This document shows positions 1-9,552 of a stretch of 64,000 bases of DNA, one piece after another. The first letter of the stretch is position 1; each line of letters begins with the position of its first letter. Origin of the DNA: Cupriavidus metallidurans CH34 (GTDB taxonomy: Bacteria > Pseudomonadota > Gammaproteobacteria > Burkholderiales > Burkholderiaceae); the NCBI RefSeq assembly GCF_000196015.1, contig NC_007974.2, positions 2,232,001-2,296,000 of the forward strand, written 5' to 3'. A model generated the notes under the pieces. That model was given only the letters and a program-made list of their open reading frames with translations. It searched no databases and was not told the origin of the DNA. The position numbers were made by a program, and so were the translations under genes.

Positions 1-521
1 CGAAGTGGCGAACGGCGCCAAACTGCAAGGTCACCCTCAGCATCTCGCAAGGCTGGAAGCAGGTCCATTGCAACACGCCGGCGCACATCGTGCCCAAACC
101 GCTTATTCTCCGACTCTCCCCCGAAACAGATGAACTCATAATCCTCATCAGCCTGCGGAAACCCAGCGAGGCCGGCGATAGGCCGGAACTCATAGGTTAG
201 CCGCACGGTGTCAGGGTCATCGTCCAGCCGATAGTCGGTCAGGACAGCAAGCAAATCCATGTCGTTAGCAAACTCAATGAGTTCGACGAACACGGTAATG
301 CGCTCGTCCTCTAGAGGCTCACCTAGGCCATCCCAAAAATCCCCTTGCCCCAACTGGCGAGCGCTATCAGGGAGGCTCGGATCCAAGATAAGGCGCAGGG
401 CGAAGAGCAGGTTGCTCTTGCCAACCCTGTTTTCGCCGACCACAACTACACTTCCGTCCAATGCAACGTCAATCTGTTCGAAGTTGCGGAAGTTGCTGAT
501 ATAGATGCGCTTCAACTTCAT
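1..521 (-). CDS. OLD-family AAA ATPase/nuclease, N-terminal part (runs off window)
   Basis: The minus strand is open from an ATG at 521 to the window edge (173 codons, no stop). It begins MKLKRIYISNFRNFEQIDVAL and has a Walker A motif GENRVGKSNLL near residues 33-43, followed by FALRLILDPSLP. This is the typical start of SMC/RecF-like ABC ATPases of the OLD (overcoming lysogenization defect) family, in which a C-terminal Toprim nuclease domain normally follows. That part lies outside the window, so the nuclease is inferred. OLD proteins include phage-defence nucleases such as GajA. No partner gene (e.g. a UvrD-like helicase) is visible on the upstream side. Confidence 0.8.
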   Translation of the reverse strand, partial: MKLKRIYISNFRNFEQIDVALDGSVVVVGENRVGKSNLLFALRLILDPSLPDSARQLGQGDFWDGLGEPLEDERITVFVELIEFANDMDLLAVLTDYRLDDDPDTVRLTYEFRPIAGLAGFPQADEDYEFICFGGESENKRFGHDVRRRVAMDLLPALRDAEGDLAVWRRSPL

Positions 522-1268
522 GGTTCTAGAGCGAATAGCGCTCGCTTGGTAGGTTCTTGTAAAGGCCTCTTGCGATGCTCCTCACTAGAGGACTGCGCTG
601 CCAGCATATGCATGGGTGCGCGCGTGCAGGAGGTCGAAATTCGCGGGCACCCTATTCTGCTAGCTACTTAACAATAGGGCCATCCCGCGAGAGTAGGAGG
701 CTGAAGCCGCTGAGTATCCGCCCCGCTGGGACAGTCTCGATTTGCCCAGCTCAATCGCCACCTTGCCAGTTGCACGTTGCCCTCCGGACAGATTGATGAA
801 AGACTCACACCCGAACTCACTGGGAGTGAAAACCTTCGTTCCGCTCCTAGAGCTTCGCTCTTCTGCAACTCCCGCCCTTTTTCCTCGACAACTGCCATCG
901 CAATCTGCCGCAGACGAATAGAACGCGACCGCCGCACGGTGCCCCGCGACATGCCGCGCAGCCAAAATCACATCGATCTGCGTTGCGTAGCAGGTCGGAA
1001 GTGTTGTATATTGGTTCTACCATTAACAGAATAGTCAGGGGGGCTCAGGGTGCGTGGCACGCACCCTGGCGCGAGTTCGCCCAGCAGTCCGGCAATGATT
1101 TTCACGACAACCCTACGTTTGTGGCAGAGCCTGGTGAAGTCCTTCTGCCTCTGGGCGGCTCTCCAGTACTACGGCATTCAAGACGAGCTAAACCTCTTTG
1201 AAGACTCGGAAGCTCGAGGATGGAGCCGAGCGTCAAGCGATAGTAATGACGGATGGTGGCGTCTATGA
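522..1268. other. No intact gene; decayed sequence upstream of the OLD-like gene
   Basis: I see no convincing coding frame here. On the minus strand around 670-950 two overlapping frames each look partly protein-like (one in the 5' half, the other in the 3' half), as expected of a frameshifted remnant, but I cannot name the family. A copy of the cluster operator lies at 1012-1022. Confidence 0.4.
1012..1022. promoter_or_regulatory. GntR-type operator copy 1 (TGGTTCTACCA)
   Basis: An 11-bp palindrome of the TGGTnnnACCA class, matching the sites found in front of operons across the window. No intact gene starts nearby; a FUSC permease remnant follows on the plus strand, so this may be the promoter relic of a lost operon. 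Confidence 0.5.
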
Positions 1269-1559
1269 CTGCCAACCGCCCATCCAGCATGGGCAGTGGC
1301 GACGGTATTTGTCGTCTCCCAATCCATGTCAGGGGCGACCAGGTCAAAGGCCGTGTACCGACTGATCGGCACGCTCTTGGGGGCAGCAGCAACCGTTGCG
1401 CTCGTACCGAACCTCGTTCAAATGCCAGAACTGTTGTGCCTGGCGATGGCCTGGTGGGTCTCCCTCTGCCTCTACATCTCGCTACAAGATCGCACCCCGT
1501 GCAGCTACATCTTCACGCTTGCCGGCTACACCGGCAAGCGGCCATGGCAGCTGCGCTGA
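1269..1559 (+). pseudogene. FUSC-family (fusaric acid/aromatic acid efflux) permease remnant
   Basis: The plus frame reads LPTAHPAWAVATVFVVSQ, then SGATRSKAVYRLIGTLLGAAATVAL and LCLYISLQDRTPCSYIFTLAGYTG. This is the N-terminal membrane region of FUSC/AaeB-type permeases: conserved VVSQ..G..RSK..YR..GT..GA and the DRTP.SY.F.LAGYT segment. An in-frame stop (1266-1268) cuts the 5' side and the frame ends at 1559, where the ~600-residue remainder of the protein is missing. It is a fragment and not functional. Confidence 0.65.
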
Positions 1560-2616
1560 ATCGATTCTCGGCTGGAACTTGACGATTGCCGAAGAGCTAC
1601 TTCGTGGCTGTGACCACGGCCCGGACAAAGTGGCGATGGTCGCGCGCGACTGCCTGAAGAAAAAACCTCTTAATTTCAGGGAGCTTTTTCTCGTTATAAT
1701 AATCCGGATATTCGAATAACCTTTGATATTCGAATTTAGTATCAATCACACCCCTCCAGCGAACGTATACGTGTATGTCACACGTCGGCCGACCACAATG
1801 GCGACCCGGCGGGAGTGCCCAGCCTTTCAAGCGTGAAGGCTTCGGTGGTGACCGCCTCGTTGGTCGGCTTGATACGGCAGCGGCGAGGGGATACTGGTCT
1901 CTGTGGGGGGAGAGCTGAGAAGACCAGCGTGCGGGCGAAGATAGCGCACGGCTCGAAATGACTGTCGGAATCAGCGTGTTGGCTGATGGAAGGCGACACC
2001 CAAGCTTGCGCATAGGGGGCCTTCGGCTGTCCCTTTCATACCTCAAGAAGGATACCCTCACAAAAGCATCGAATTTCTCACGTGAGGAGATGTTTAGGGT
2101 TATTCCCTTTCTTGGGGCACGACGCTAGGAAACGGTACCGGAATAACCTCTGTGGATATGCGCGATCTTGATATGGTTCCTTTGTCGCGTGCACGTATCC
2201 CGCTTCGCGGGCGGGCAACCAGGAGGACAGGTTTATGGCGCATACATGTTTCCTTGCGCCGCTCCGGTTTCAAGGCGGGTCTCGGGGTCAGGGGTTTCGA
2301 ATCACAGCTTTGAAGGCTCAGGAGCCTTGCCCCGCTTCAGCTCGCTCTGGTGTTCCATCACCCTTCCCTTTTACACACAGAGTATCGCCCACCGCTTCGC
2401 GGTTGGGCAGGCAGGCCGGCGAGCGTGGGGCTTGCACGCACGCCTATCAGGGGCTCCGGCTTTGGCACGGATTTTGTTTCCCTTGCCCCCAGCTTCCTCG
2501 GTAACGAGACCCGGGCCGGGTCCGTGCCCCGCGCTACCTCCAAGGAACTGAGACGGGCGTGCGTGAATCGCCCCGCTAGGCCCGGCTCCAGCGTGCACGC
2601 CGTCGCATCAACATAG
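1560..2616. other. Intergenic region with repeats, no gene
   Basis: No supported gene. Visible structure: a direct repeat GATATTCGAAT at 1707-1717 and 1725-1735; a 9-bp inverted repeat GGTTATTCC (2098-2106) / GGAATAACC (2140-2148); and, from about 2190 to 2600, GC-rich sequence with degenerate repeats around CGCTTCGCGG (near 2201 and 2393). Open frames in the last part are Arg/Pro/Ala-rich in all phases and look like composition artefacts. Confidence 0.5.
1707..1735. repeat. Direct repeat GATATTCGAAT x2, 18 bp apart
   Basis: Two exact 11-bp copies containing the TTCGAA palindrome lie in an AT-rich pocket (1707-1717, 1725-1735). The 18-bp register is close to two helical turns, so a regulator-binding pair is possible. 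No gene start is close by to assign a role. Confidence 0.5.
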
Positions 2617-3909
<1,293 letters not shown>

Positions 3910-3911
3910 TC

Positions 3912-3926
3912 AATGGTATAACCATT
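3912..3926. promoter_or_regulatory. GntR-type operator copy 2 (AATGGTATAACCATT)
   Basis: A 15-bp palindrome 118 bp upstream of the PobA-like start, in the divergent intergenic region (3796-4163) shared with the Bug/KstD-like operon. The outer arms AATGG/CCATT are the same as in copy 3. Confidence 0.6.
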
Positions 3927-4090
3927 TCTGAATGTACACCAAGGCGACCCAGACGGGCATGGGAGCTGAGGGACGTTTGACTCAAGCTTCATATGGAAAG
4001 GCACTTACAATGATAGCACTTACTAACATATAGGTGCGCACGCAAGCTCCGCGAGCATAGGACTCAGGACATACCCGACTCCTGTTCGCC

Positions 4091-4121
4091 TTGACACGCA
4101 AGCAAGATCGTTCGATATAAT
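4091..4121 (+). promoter_or_regulatory. Sigma70-type promoter of the Bug/KstD-like operon
   Basis: TTGACA (4091-4096) and TATAAT (4116-4121) are both consensus hexamers, separated by 19 bp. The operator palindrome at 4121-4139 starts on the last base of the -10 box and covers the expected transcription start, an arrangement that favours repression. Confidence 0.7.
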
Positions 4122-4139
4122 CAATGGACCAACCATTGA
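4121..4139. promoter_or_regulatory. GntR-type operator copy 3 (perfect 7-5-7 palindrome)
   Basis: TCAATGG, five bases, CCATTGA: the longest perfect copy of the cluster operator. It sits over the start of transcription and 24 bp before the ATG of the first Bug gene. The core TGGACCAACCA differs from consensus at one position. Confidence 0.7.
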
Positions 4140-4163
4140 ACAATCACAAGAGACGGAGACAAA

Positions 4164-5129
4164 ATGCGTTACCTGAAGTTGCCTCTCATGGCGGCATGCG
4201 CTTTGGTCGCGGGCCTCGCAATCGCTGAAGAGCCCTACCCCTCTCGGCCGATTACCATCGTTGTTCCCTATCCGGCAGGGGGTACCAGCGACGTTCAGGT
4301 ACGCAAAATTCAGGAACCGCTGTCGAAGCTTCTAGGGCAGCCCGTCCTCGTTGACAACAAGGCTGGTGCATCTGGCGGCATCGCTGCGATGGCTGTCGCC
4401 CGCGCGAAGCCGGACGGGTACACGTTCCTGTACGCCAACAACGGCCTGTTGATCGCCCCGCTTCTCTACAAGAAGTCGGGCTACAACCCGCTCAAGGACT
4501 TTACCCCGGTAGGCACCGTAACTTCGGTGCCTCTGGTCCTTGTCACCAACAAAGCCGTCCCAGCCAAGAATCTCCAAGAGTTCCTTCAGTACGCCCGTAA
4601 GCAGCCCAGCGGTGTTCGCTACGCATCGGCAGGCACCGTGTCGTATGGCCACCTAGCGACCGTGCGGTTCGGACAACTGGCGGGCATCAAAGTCGATCAC
4701 ATTCCCTACAAGGGGGAAGCCGGCACAACGTTCGCCGCCAAGGCCGGGGAAGTGGAGATGCTACTGACGACCCCCTCGCCGACGATGCTCGCACAAGTGG
4801 GACCCGGGGGTCTCACGATGCTTGGTGTCGGGACGGAGAAGCCCTCTCCTGTTGTTCCAGGGGTGCCCACAATCAATCAATCCGTACCTGGCTTCACAGC
4901 GGAAGCCTGGTTTGGACTCTTGGCACCCGCCGGCACGCCTGACGCCATCGTCCGGAAGGTCAATGCCGCCATCTCGACGGTCATGGCCGATAAGGCCCTT
5001 CAGGATTGGTTCATCAAGACAGGCGCCCAAGCGCAACCGTCCACGCCTGATGCTTTCGCTGCCATCCTGAAGAAGGAAACCGCGCAGTGGCAGGACATCA
5101 TCACCAAGTACAAGATCGAAGCCGAATAG
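4164..5129 (+). CDS. Bug-type tripartite tricarboxylate transporter substrate-binding protein
   Basis: A 321-residue periplasmic solute receptor. The N-terminus MRYLKLPLMAACALVAGLAIA is a Sec signal peptide. Mature sequence starts at YPSRPITIVVPYPAGGTSDV, the Bug signature with the ligand-contacting Asp after GGxx, followed by LVDNKAGASGGIA and the PDGYTFL block. First gene of a plus-strand operon under operator copy 3, preceded by ACGGAGACA. Bugs normally deliver small carboxylates to TctAB, but no TctA/TctB gene is seen in the window, so its membrane partner is unknown. The ligand cannot be predicted. Confidence 0.9.
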   Translation: MRYLKLPLMAACALVAGLAIAEEPYPSRPITIVVPYPAGGTSDVQVRKIQEPLSKLLGQPVLVDNKAGASGGIAAMAVARAKPDGYTFLYANNGLLIAPLLYKKSGYNPLKDFTPVGTVTSVPLVLVTNKAVPAKNLQEFLQYARKQPSGVRYASAGTVSYGHLATVRFGQLAGIKVDHIPYKGEAGTTFAAKAGEVEMLLTTPSPTMLAQVGPGGLTMLGVGTEKPSPVVPGVPTINQSVPGFTAEAWFGLLAPAGTPDAIVRKVNAAISTVMADKALQDWFIKTGAQAQPSTPDAFAAILKKETAQWQDIITKYKIEAE

Positions 5130-5143
5130 TCTTTCACCCCGAT

Positions 5144-6847
5144 ATGTCTCAACAGCTCACTTACGATCTAGTCGTCATTGGTTCTGGCGCAGCGGGTCTC
5201 TCCTGCGCCATCACCGCGCGCAAGAAGGGAATGAATGTCGTTGTCTTGGAGAAGGAACCCGTTTTCGGGGGTACAACCGCCCTATCGGGAGGTGTGCTTT
5301 GGGTACCGCTGACTCATCATGGGTTGAAACAGAATCCCCAAGACTCCATTGAGGCCGTACAGGAGTTCCTTCGGAGCGAGACCGGTCACTTCTACGATGA
5401 GGTAGTGGCGCGGGCGTTTATCGAAGCCGGTCCGGAGATGGTCAGCTTCTTCGAGCGAGAAACAGAGATGAAGTTCGTCCCGACTCTGTATCCCGACTAC
5501 CATCCCATCGCGCCCGGGGGCGTAGACGTGGGTCGATCCATTCTCGCCGCCCCATTTGATATCCGAAGCCTCGGTAAGGACATGCAGCGGCTCAAGCCAC
5601 CATTGAAGACCATCACCTTCATGGGGATGATGTTCAACTCGTCCAATGCCGATCTCAAGCACTTTTTCCGTGCCACGAAATCCTTCCGGTCCTTCCTGTA
5701 TGTGGCACGCCGGCTCGCCAATCATGTCAAGGAGATCGCTCTCTACCGGCGCGCGGTGCAGGTAACGAGCGGCAACGCGCTTGCCGCTCGTCTTGCCAAA
5801 TCGGCGTTGGACCTCAACATTCCGATCCTCACAAACGCTCCAGCAACCCGGCTCATCACCGACGGAGACCATGTTAAGGGCGTGGTAGCGAATACCGAGG
5901 ACGGCGAAAGGGAGTTCCTCGCGCGTAATGGTGTGGTGCTTGCATGTGGGGGATTCCCACATGACCTCAATCGTATTGGTGCGGCCTACCCGCATCTGCG
6001 ACGTGGCCATGAACACCTCTCCCCGACTCCGAAGAGCAATACAGGAGACGGTGTGGCGCTCGCCGAGACTGCCGGCGGCCACGCTGACATTCGATACACG
6101 TCACCGGCAGCCTGGATGCCCGTGACCAAAGTCGACTTCGGAAATGGGGAAATCGGCGTGTTCCCCCACCTGTTGGATCGCTACAAACCGGGCGTAATTG
6201 GCGTACTTAGCAACGGCGCACGCTTTACCAATGAGTCGAACTCCTACCACGACGTAGGCTCGGCGATGATCGAAGCGTGTGCGGGTCTCAAAGAGACAGC
6301 CATGTGGCTTATTTGCGACCGCGAGACCCTCGGCAAGTACGGTCTCGGCTATGTCAAACCGTCGCCGATGCCCATCGGACGCTTCCTTCGAAACGGCTAC
6401 CTGTACCAGGGCCGCACGCTTGATGAGCTTGCACACGCTACAGGCATTGATCCCGCTGGGCTAGCGGAAACCGTCCATGAGTACAACAAATCGGCCCAGT
6501 TTGGGAATGATCCAGCGTTTGGTCGCGGAACGACTTCATTCAATCGCTTTCTGGGCGACCCCGACAACAAGCCCAACCCTTGCGTTGCGCCGCTAAAAAA
6601 GGGACCTTTCTACGCCATCAAGCTTGTCATGGGAGACCTTGGTACCTTTGACGGCCTCGCGACTAGCGTGACAGGAGAGGTTCTCAGGAAGGACGGTACG
6701 CGTATCGACGGGCTCTACGCAGTAGGAAACGATCGCGCAAGCATGATGGGTGGTAACTATCCTGGCGCCGGAATTACGCACGGACCCAACATGACCTTTG
6801 CGTATCTGACCGCGAAGCACATTGCCAAAGAGGCCGGAGCGGAATGA
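5144..6847 (+). CDS. FAD-dependent dehydrogenase of the KstD/fumarate-reductase flavoprotein family
   Basis: 567 residues from the ATG at 5144. FAD-binding GSGAAG at 13-18 and VVLEKEPVFGGTTALSGG follow the KstD/Shewanella fumarate-reductase pattern. The C-terminal GGNYPGAGITHGPNMTFAY resembles the YPGxG segment that supplies a catalytic tyrosine in 3-ketosteroid delta1-dehydrogenase. Expected chemistry is alpha,beta-desaturation (or reduction) of a cyclic or acyl ketone. The gene follows the Bug by 14 bp and overlaps the NIPSNAP gene by 4 bp, so all three are co-expressed. No other steroid-ring genes are present, so I do not call it kstD. Confidence 0.85.
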   Translation: MSQQLTYDLVVIGSGAAGLSCAITARKKGMNVVVLEKEPVFGGTTALSGGVLWVPLTHHGLKQNPQDSIEAVQEFLRSETGHFYDEVVARAFIEAGPEMVSFFERETEMKFVPTLYPDYHPIAPGGVDVGRSILAAPFDIRSLGKDMQRLKPPLKTITFMGMMFNSSNADLKHFFRATKSFRSFLYVARRLANHVKEIALYRRAVQVTSGNALAARLAKSALDLNIPILTNAPATRLITDGDHVKGVVANTEDGEREFLARNGVVLACGGFPHDLNRIGAAYPHLRRGHEHLSPTPKSNTGDGVALAETAGGHADIRYTSPAAWMPVTKVDFGNGEIGVFPHLLDRYKPGVIGVLSNGARFTNESNSYHDVGSAMIEACAGLKETAMWLICDRETLGKYGLGYVKPSPMPIGRFLRNGYLYQGRTLDELAHATGIDPAGLAETVHEYNKSAQFGNDPAFGRGTTSFNRFLGDPDNKPNPCVAPLKKGPFYAIKLVMGDLGTFDGLATSVTGEVLRKDGTRIDGLYAVGNDRASMMGGNYPGAGITHGPNMTFAYLTAKHIAKEAGAE

Positions 6848-7191
6848 CGGCAATCGCACGCCCGCTCGTAGACCATCGGGTCTACACAATTGCGCTGCGG
6901 AAGATGCCTGAGTTCATGGAAGTATTCAACAGACTGGCTATGCCGATTCTGATGGAAACGCTCGAACATCCTTTGGGGTTCTACACCAGCATGGTTGGCC
7001 CGCAGAACCAATTTGTGCATCTGTGGGCGTACGAGGACCTCGCCGACTACGAGCGTCGTTGCCGCGCCAGGGATTGCCACCCTCGCTTCGGCGAATATCT
7101 TGCTGCATCCGGCCATCTCATTACCGCCCAAGAGACCCGCCTGATTCGTACCGTCGACGGCTTTGTGGCAACGGCCGCCGCCCGTGCATAA
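6844..7191 (+). CDS. NIPSNAP family protein
   Basis: A 115-residue protein with HRVYTIALRKMPEFMEVFNR near the start and a FVHLWAYEDLADYERRCRARD segment, the usual NIPSNAP (dimeric alpha/beta barrel) pattern. Its start overlaps the stop of the KstD-like gene as ATGA, implying translational coupling. NIPSNAP genes often accompany degradation genes for aromatic or alicyclic acids, but their biochemical role is not established. It is a likely small accessory enzyme or binding protein for the product of the flavoprotein. Confidence 0.8.
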   Translation: MTAIARPLVDHRVYTIALRKMPEFMEVFNRLAMPILMETLEHPLGFYTSMVGPQNQFVHLWAYEDLADYERRCRARDCHPRFGEYLAASGHLITAQETRLIRTVDGFVATAAARA

Positions 7192-7283
7192 CCTCGGTCG
7201 GCAACGCCCAAATACCCCGAATCCACGGACACACACACTGATGGCGCCGAGCCGGTGACCACAAAATGACTATAACGGAGACA

Positions 7284-8276
7284 ATGATGACAACCCTACC
7301 CAAATTGACTCGCCGGGCTTTGACTGCAGGCATTAGCGCGCTGTTGCTTAGCGTGAGCATCAACGCCCTGGCGCAGCCGGAAGCATTTCCCACTCGCCCC
7401 ATCCGGATGATTGTGCCCACTGCGGCAGGCGGAAACATCGACATTTTGGCTCGCATTCTGGCCGAGCATATGAGCAAGGCTTGGGGGCAGCAGGTTGTCG
7501 TTGACTCAAAGCCCGGGGCAAACTCCATGCTGGCGACTACCGCAGTCGCGCGATCGCCTGCCGACGGGTACACGGTCCTCATGACGCTCAGCGGGTTCGT
7601 ACAAAATCTGGTGCTACAACCGAATCCGCCCTACAAAGTCAACGACCTTGTACCGGTTTCCCAAGTTGCCTGGTTTCCCGTAGCCCTTGCTGCCAACGCG
7701 AAGCTTCCCGCAACGGACGTCGCTAGCGTAGTCAAGCTCGCAAAGGCGCAGCCCGACAAACTCAGCTTCGGCAGCTACGGCGTCGGTTCCGGCGGCCACA
7801 TCATTGGCGAAGGCCTGAACAACCTTGCCGGCATTCGGATCAAACACGTTGGCTACAAAGGAGAGTCCCCAGCGTTCACCGATCTTGTCGGAGGAAACAT
7901 TGAACTAGCCTACGGCTCTGTCGGCTTCTACGCTCACCAACTGAGCGGAGGCAAGGTACGTCTCATTGCGGTTGCCAGCCCTAATAGGCTCAAGACCTTC
8001 CCGAACGTGCCTACGTTCGCCGAAGCCGGATACCCGGAAATCAACATTCCTGGTTGGGGCGGTGTGTTCCTCCCGGCAAAGACTCCGCCGGCGATCGTTG
8101 AGAAGTACACCCAAGAGATTCGTCGGATTGTTGCGCTGCCCGAGGTCCAGAAGAAGATTCTCGAGATGGGTTTCGAACCAACCGGCACAACAAGCGCTCA
8201 ATTTTCTGACCTTATTTCCAGCGACATCAAGCGTTGGGGCAAGATCGTCCGCGACAACAACATTAAGCTGGAATAA
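7284..8276 (+). CDS. Bug-type substrate-binding protein (second copy)
   Basis: 330 residues from the ATG at 7284, chosen because ACGGAGACA directly precedes it as in the first Bug gene; an ATG at 7266 would add six residues. The signal peptide contains a twin Arg and a hydrophobic stretch (TRRALTAGISALLLSVSINALAQ). Mature sequence FPTRPIRMIVPTAAGGNIDILAR carries the Bug GGxxD motif, and SPADGYTVLM and IKHVGYKGESPAFTDLVGG are conserved. Last gene of the operon starting at 4164. It is clearly different from the first Bug, so the operon may import two ligands. Confidence 0.88.
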   Translation: MMTTLPKLTRRALTAGISALLLSVSINALAQPEAFPTRPIRMIVPTAAGGNIDILARILAEHMSKAWGQQVVVDSKPGANSMLATTAVARSPADGYTVLMTLSGFVQNLVLQPNPPYKVNDLVPVSQVAWFPVALAANAKLPATDVASVVKLAKAQPDKLSFGSYGVGSGGHIIGEGLNNLAGIRIKHVGYKGESPAFTDLVGGNIELAYGSVGFYAHQLSGGKVRLIAVASPNRLKTFPNVPTFAEAGYPEINIPGWGGVFLPAKTPPAIVEKYTQEIRRIVALPEVQKKILEMGFEPTGTTSAQFSDLISSDIKRWGKIVRDNNIKLE

Positions 8277-8427
8277 AGCTACAGGTCACACATCAGTATT
8301 TGGGACGCAAAGCTCACGCACTTGGCGGCCTCTCTCTGGATGAGCGAGCAACAGACTACGGTCCTCGCTCGCCCAACGCGAGAGATGGCAACTGCCGCAG
8401 AGGGGAAGCCCCCTCCCCGCCCCTGGA

Positions 8428-9199
8428 CTATTCCACTCCCCTCTGGTCTAACCAGACCTTCCCGACGCTATTCCGGCCTTCAAGTGCGACCATCGCAGCC
8501 TGTGCCTGCGAAAACGAATAGCCCTGACCACCGAGCACCTGCAGCACTCCAGCAGAGTAAGCATCGTAGGAATCCTTTGTGAGTCTCTCGGCCAGCGCAA
8601 GATCTCGTTTCCGCACTTCTCCCCAAAGTACACCGTGAGCAGTTGCATTCTTTAGAAGCAGTCTATTGGCCGGAAGTTGGGTTAGTGTGCCGCCCGCGAA
8701 ACCGATTATCAGATAGCGCGCCCCATATGCCAGGCAGCGCAGGCTTTGACCGCCAATCTCGCCCCCGACAGGATCGTAGACCACGTCAACGCCCTGCGGT
8801 GCCAGTTGCTTGACCATATCGACCCAGTCGTCCCTTCGATAGTCGACGACAGCATCTGCGCCTAGGCTAAGTGCGGCTTTAACCTTTTCTGCGCCACCCG
8901 CTGTACCGATAACTCGCGCGCCCAACCATTTCGCTAACGCAACAGCAGCGCTCCCAACTCCCCCTGCCGCTGCATGAACCAGCACCGTTTCCCCGGCCTT
9001 CAACTGCCCGACTTCCCTTAGCGCATAGAGCGATGTCGGGTAGTTGCTACGAAGTGCAAGTGCAGCCGCGTTCGAGACACCATCGGGAATAACGATGGCT
9101 TCCGATTTCTGTATGACTGCGAACTGAGCGTAGCCGCCCAAATGGCAAGAGCTGGCAACCCGGGTTCCAACCGCCAGCGGTCCACCCTCGCTCGCAACG
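8428..9199 (-). pseudogene. NADPH:quinone oxidoreductase-like gene, 3' part (split by IS3 element)
   Basis: Encodes the C-terminal ~256 residues of a zinc-free medium-chain dehydrogenase/reductase: GETVLVHAAAGGVGSAAVALAKWLGARVIG is the NADPH Rossmann motif, followed by GVDVVYDPVGGEIG and LIIGFAGGTLTQLPANRLLLKN. Joined to the 5' part (10431-10654) after removing the element and one ACG target duplicate, the frame is continuous (VAGVIV, then ASEGGPLAVGTRV) and gives 330 residues, the normal family length. No other damage is visible, so the insertion looks recent. Confidence 0.9.
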
Positions 9200-9262
9200 T
9201 GGACCGGCCAGCCTTTCGTAGACATCTTCGAGCCATAATTTGTGGCAACCGAGGAGGTCAGT

Positions 9263-9535
9263 ATGAGCGGCAAGCGGTACACGGATGAGTTCAAGATTGA
9301 GGCAGTCAAGCAAGTCACTGAGCGCGGTCATTCGGTGGCGGATGTGGCGCAGAGGTTGGGCATCACGACCCATAGCCTGTACGCCTGGAAGAGGAAGTTC
9401 GAGAAACCGGACGTCGTGCAGCGGGCCGAACTGGATCAGAACGCCGAGATTCGACGACTGAAGGCCGAGCTCAAGCGCGTGACAGAGGAGCGCGACATTC
9501 TAAAAAAAGCCGCCGCGTACTTTGCAAAGGGATAG
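9263..9535 (+). CDS. IS3-family transposase OrfA
   Basis: 90 residues from an ATG preceded by GAGGAGG. MSGKRYTDEFKIEAVKQVTE and VADVAQRLGITTHSLYAWKRKF form the helix-turn-helix of IS3 OrfA, and a leucine-zipper-like segment AEIRRLKAELKRVTEERDIL precedes the frameshift region. It binds the terminal repeats as part of the fused transposase. Confidence 0.92.
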   Translation: MSGKRYTDEFKIEAVKQVTERGHSVADVAQRLGITTHSLYAWKRKFEKPDVVQRAELDQNAEIRRLKAELKRVTEERDILKKAAAYFAKG

Positions 9536-9552
9536 CGGCAAGGTACGCATTC

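Noticed and set aside
2168..2551. Open frames in the GC-rich repeat region
   Set aside because: Arg/Pro/Ala-rich in all phases, no ribosome site, no recognisable motif; composition artefact.
5282..6082. 266-codon minus-strand frame opposite the KstD-like gene
   Set aside because: No domain, and it is fully covered by a well-supported flavoprotein gene.
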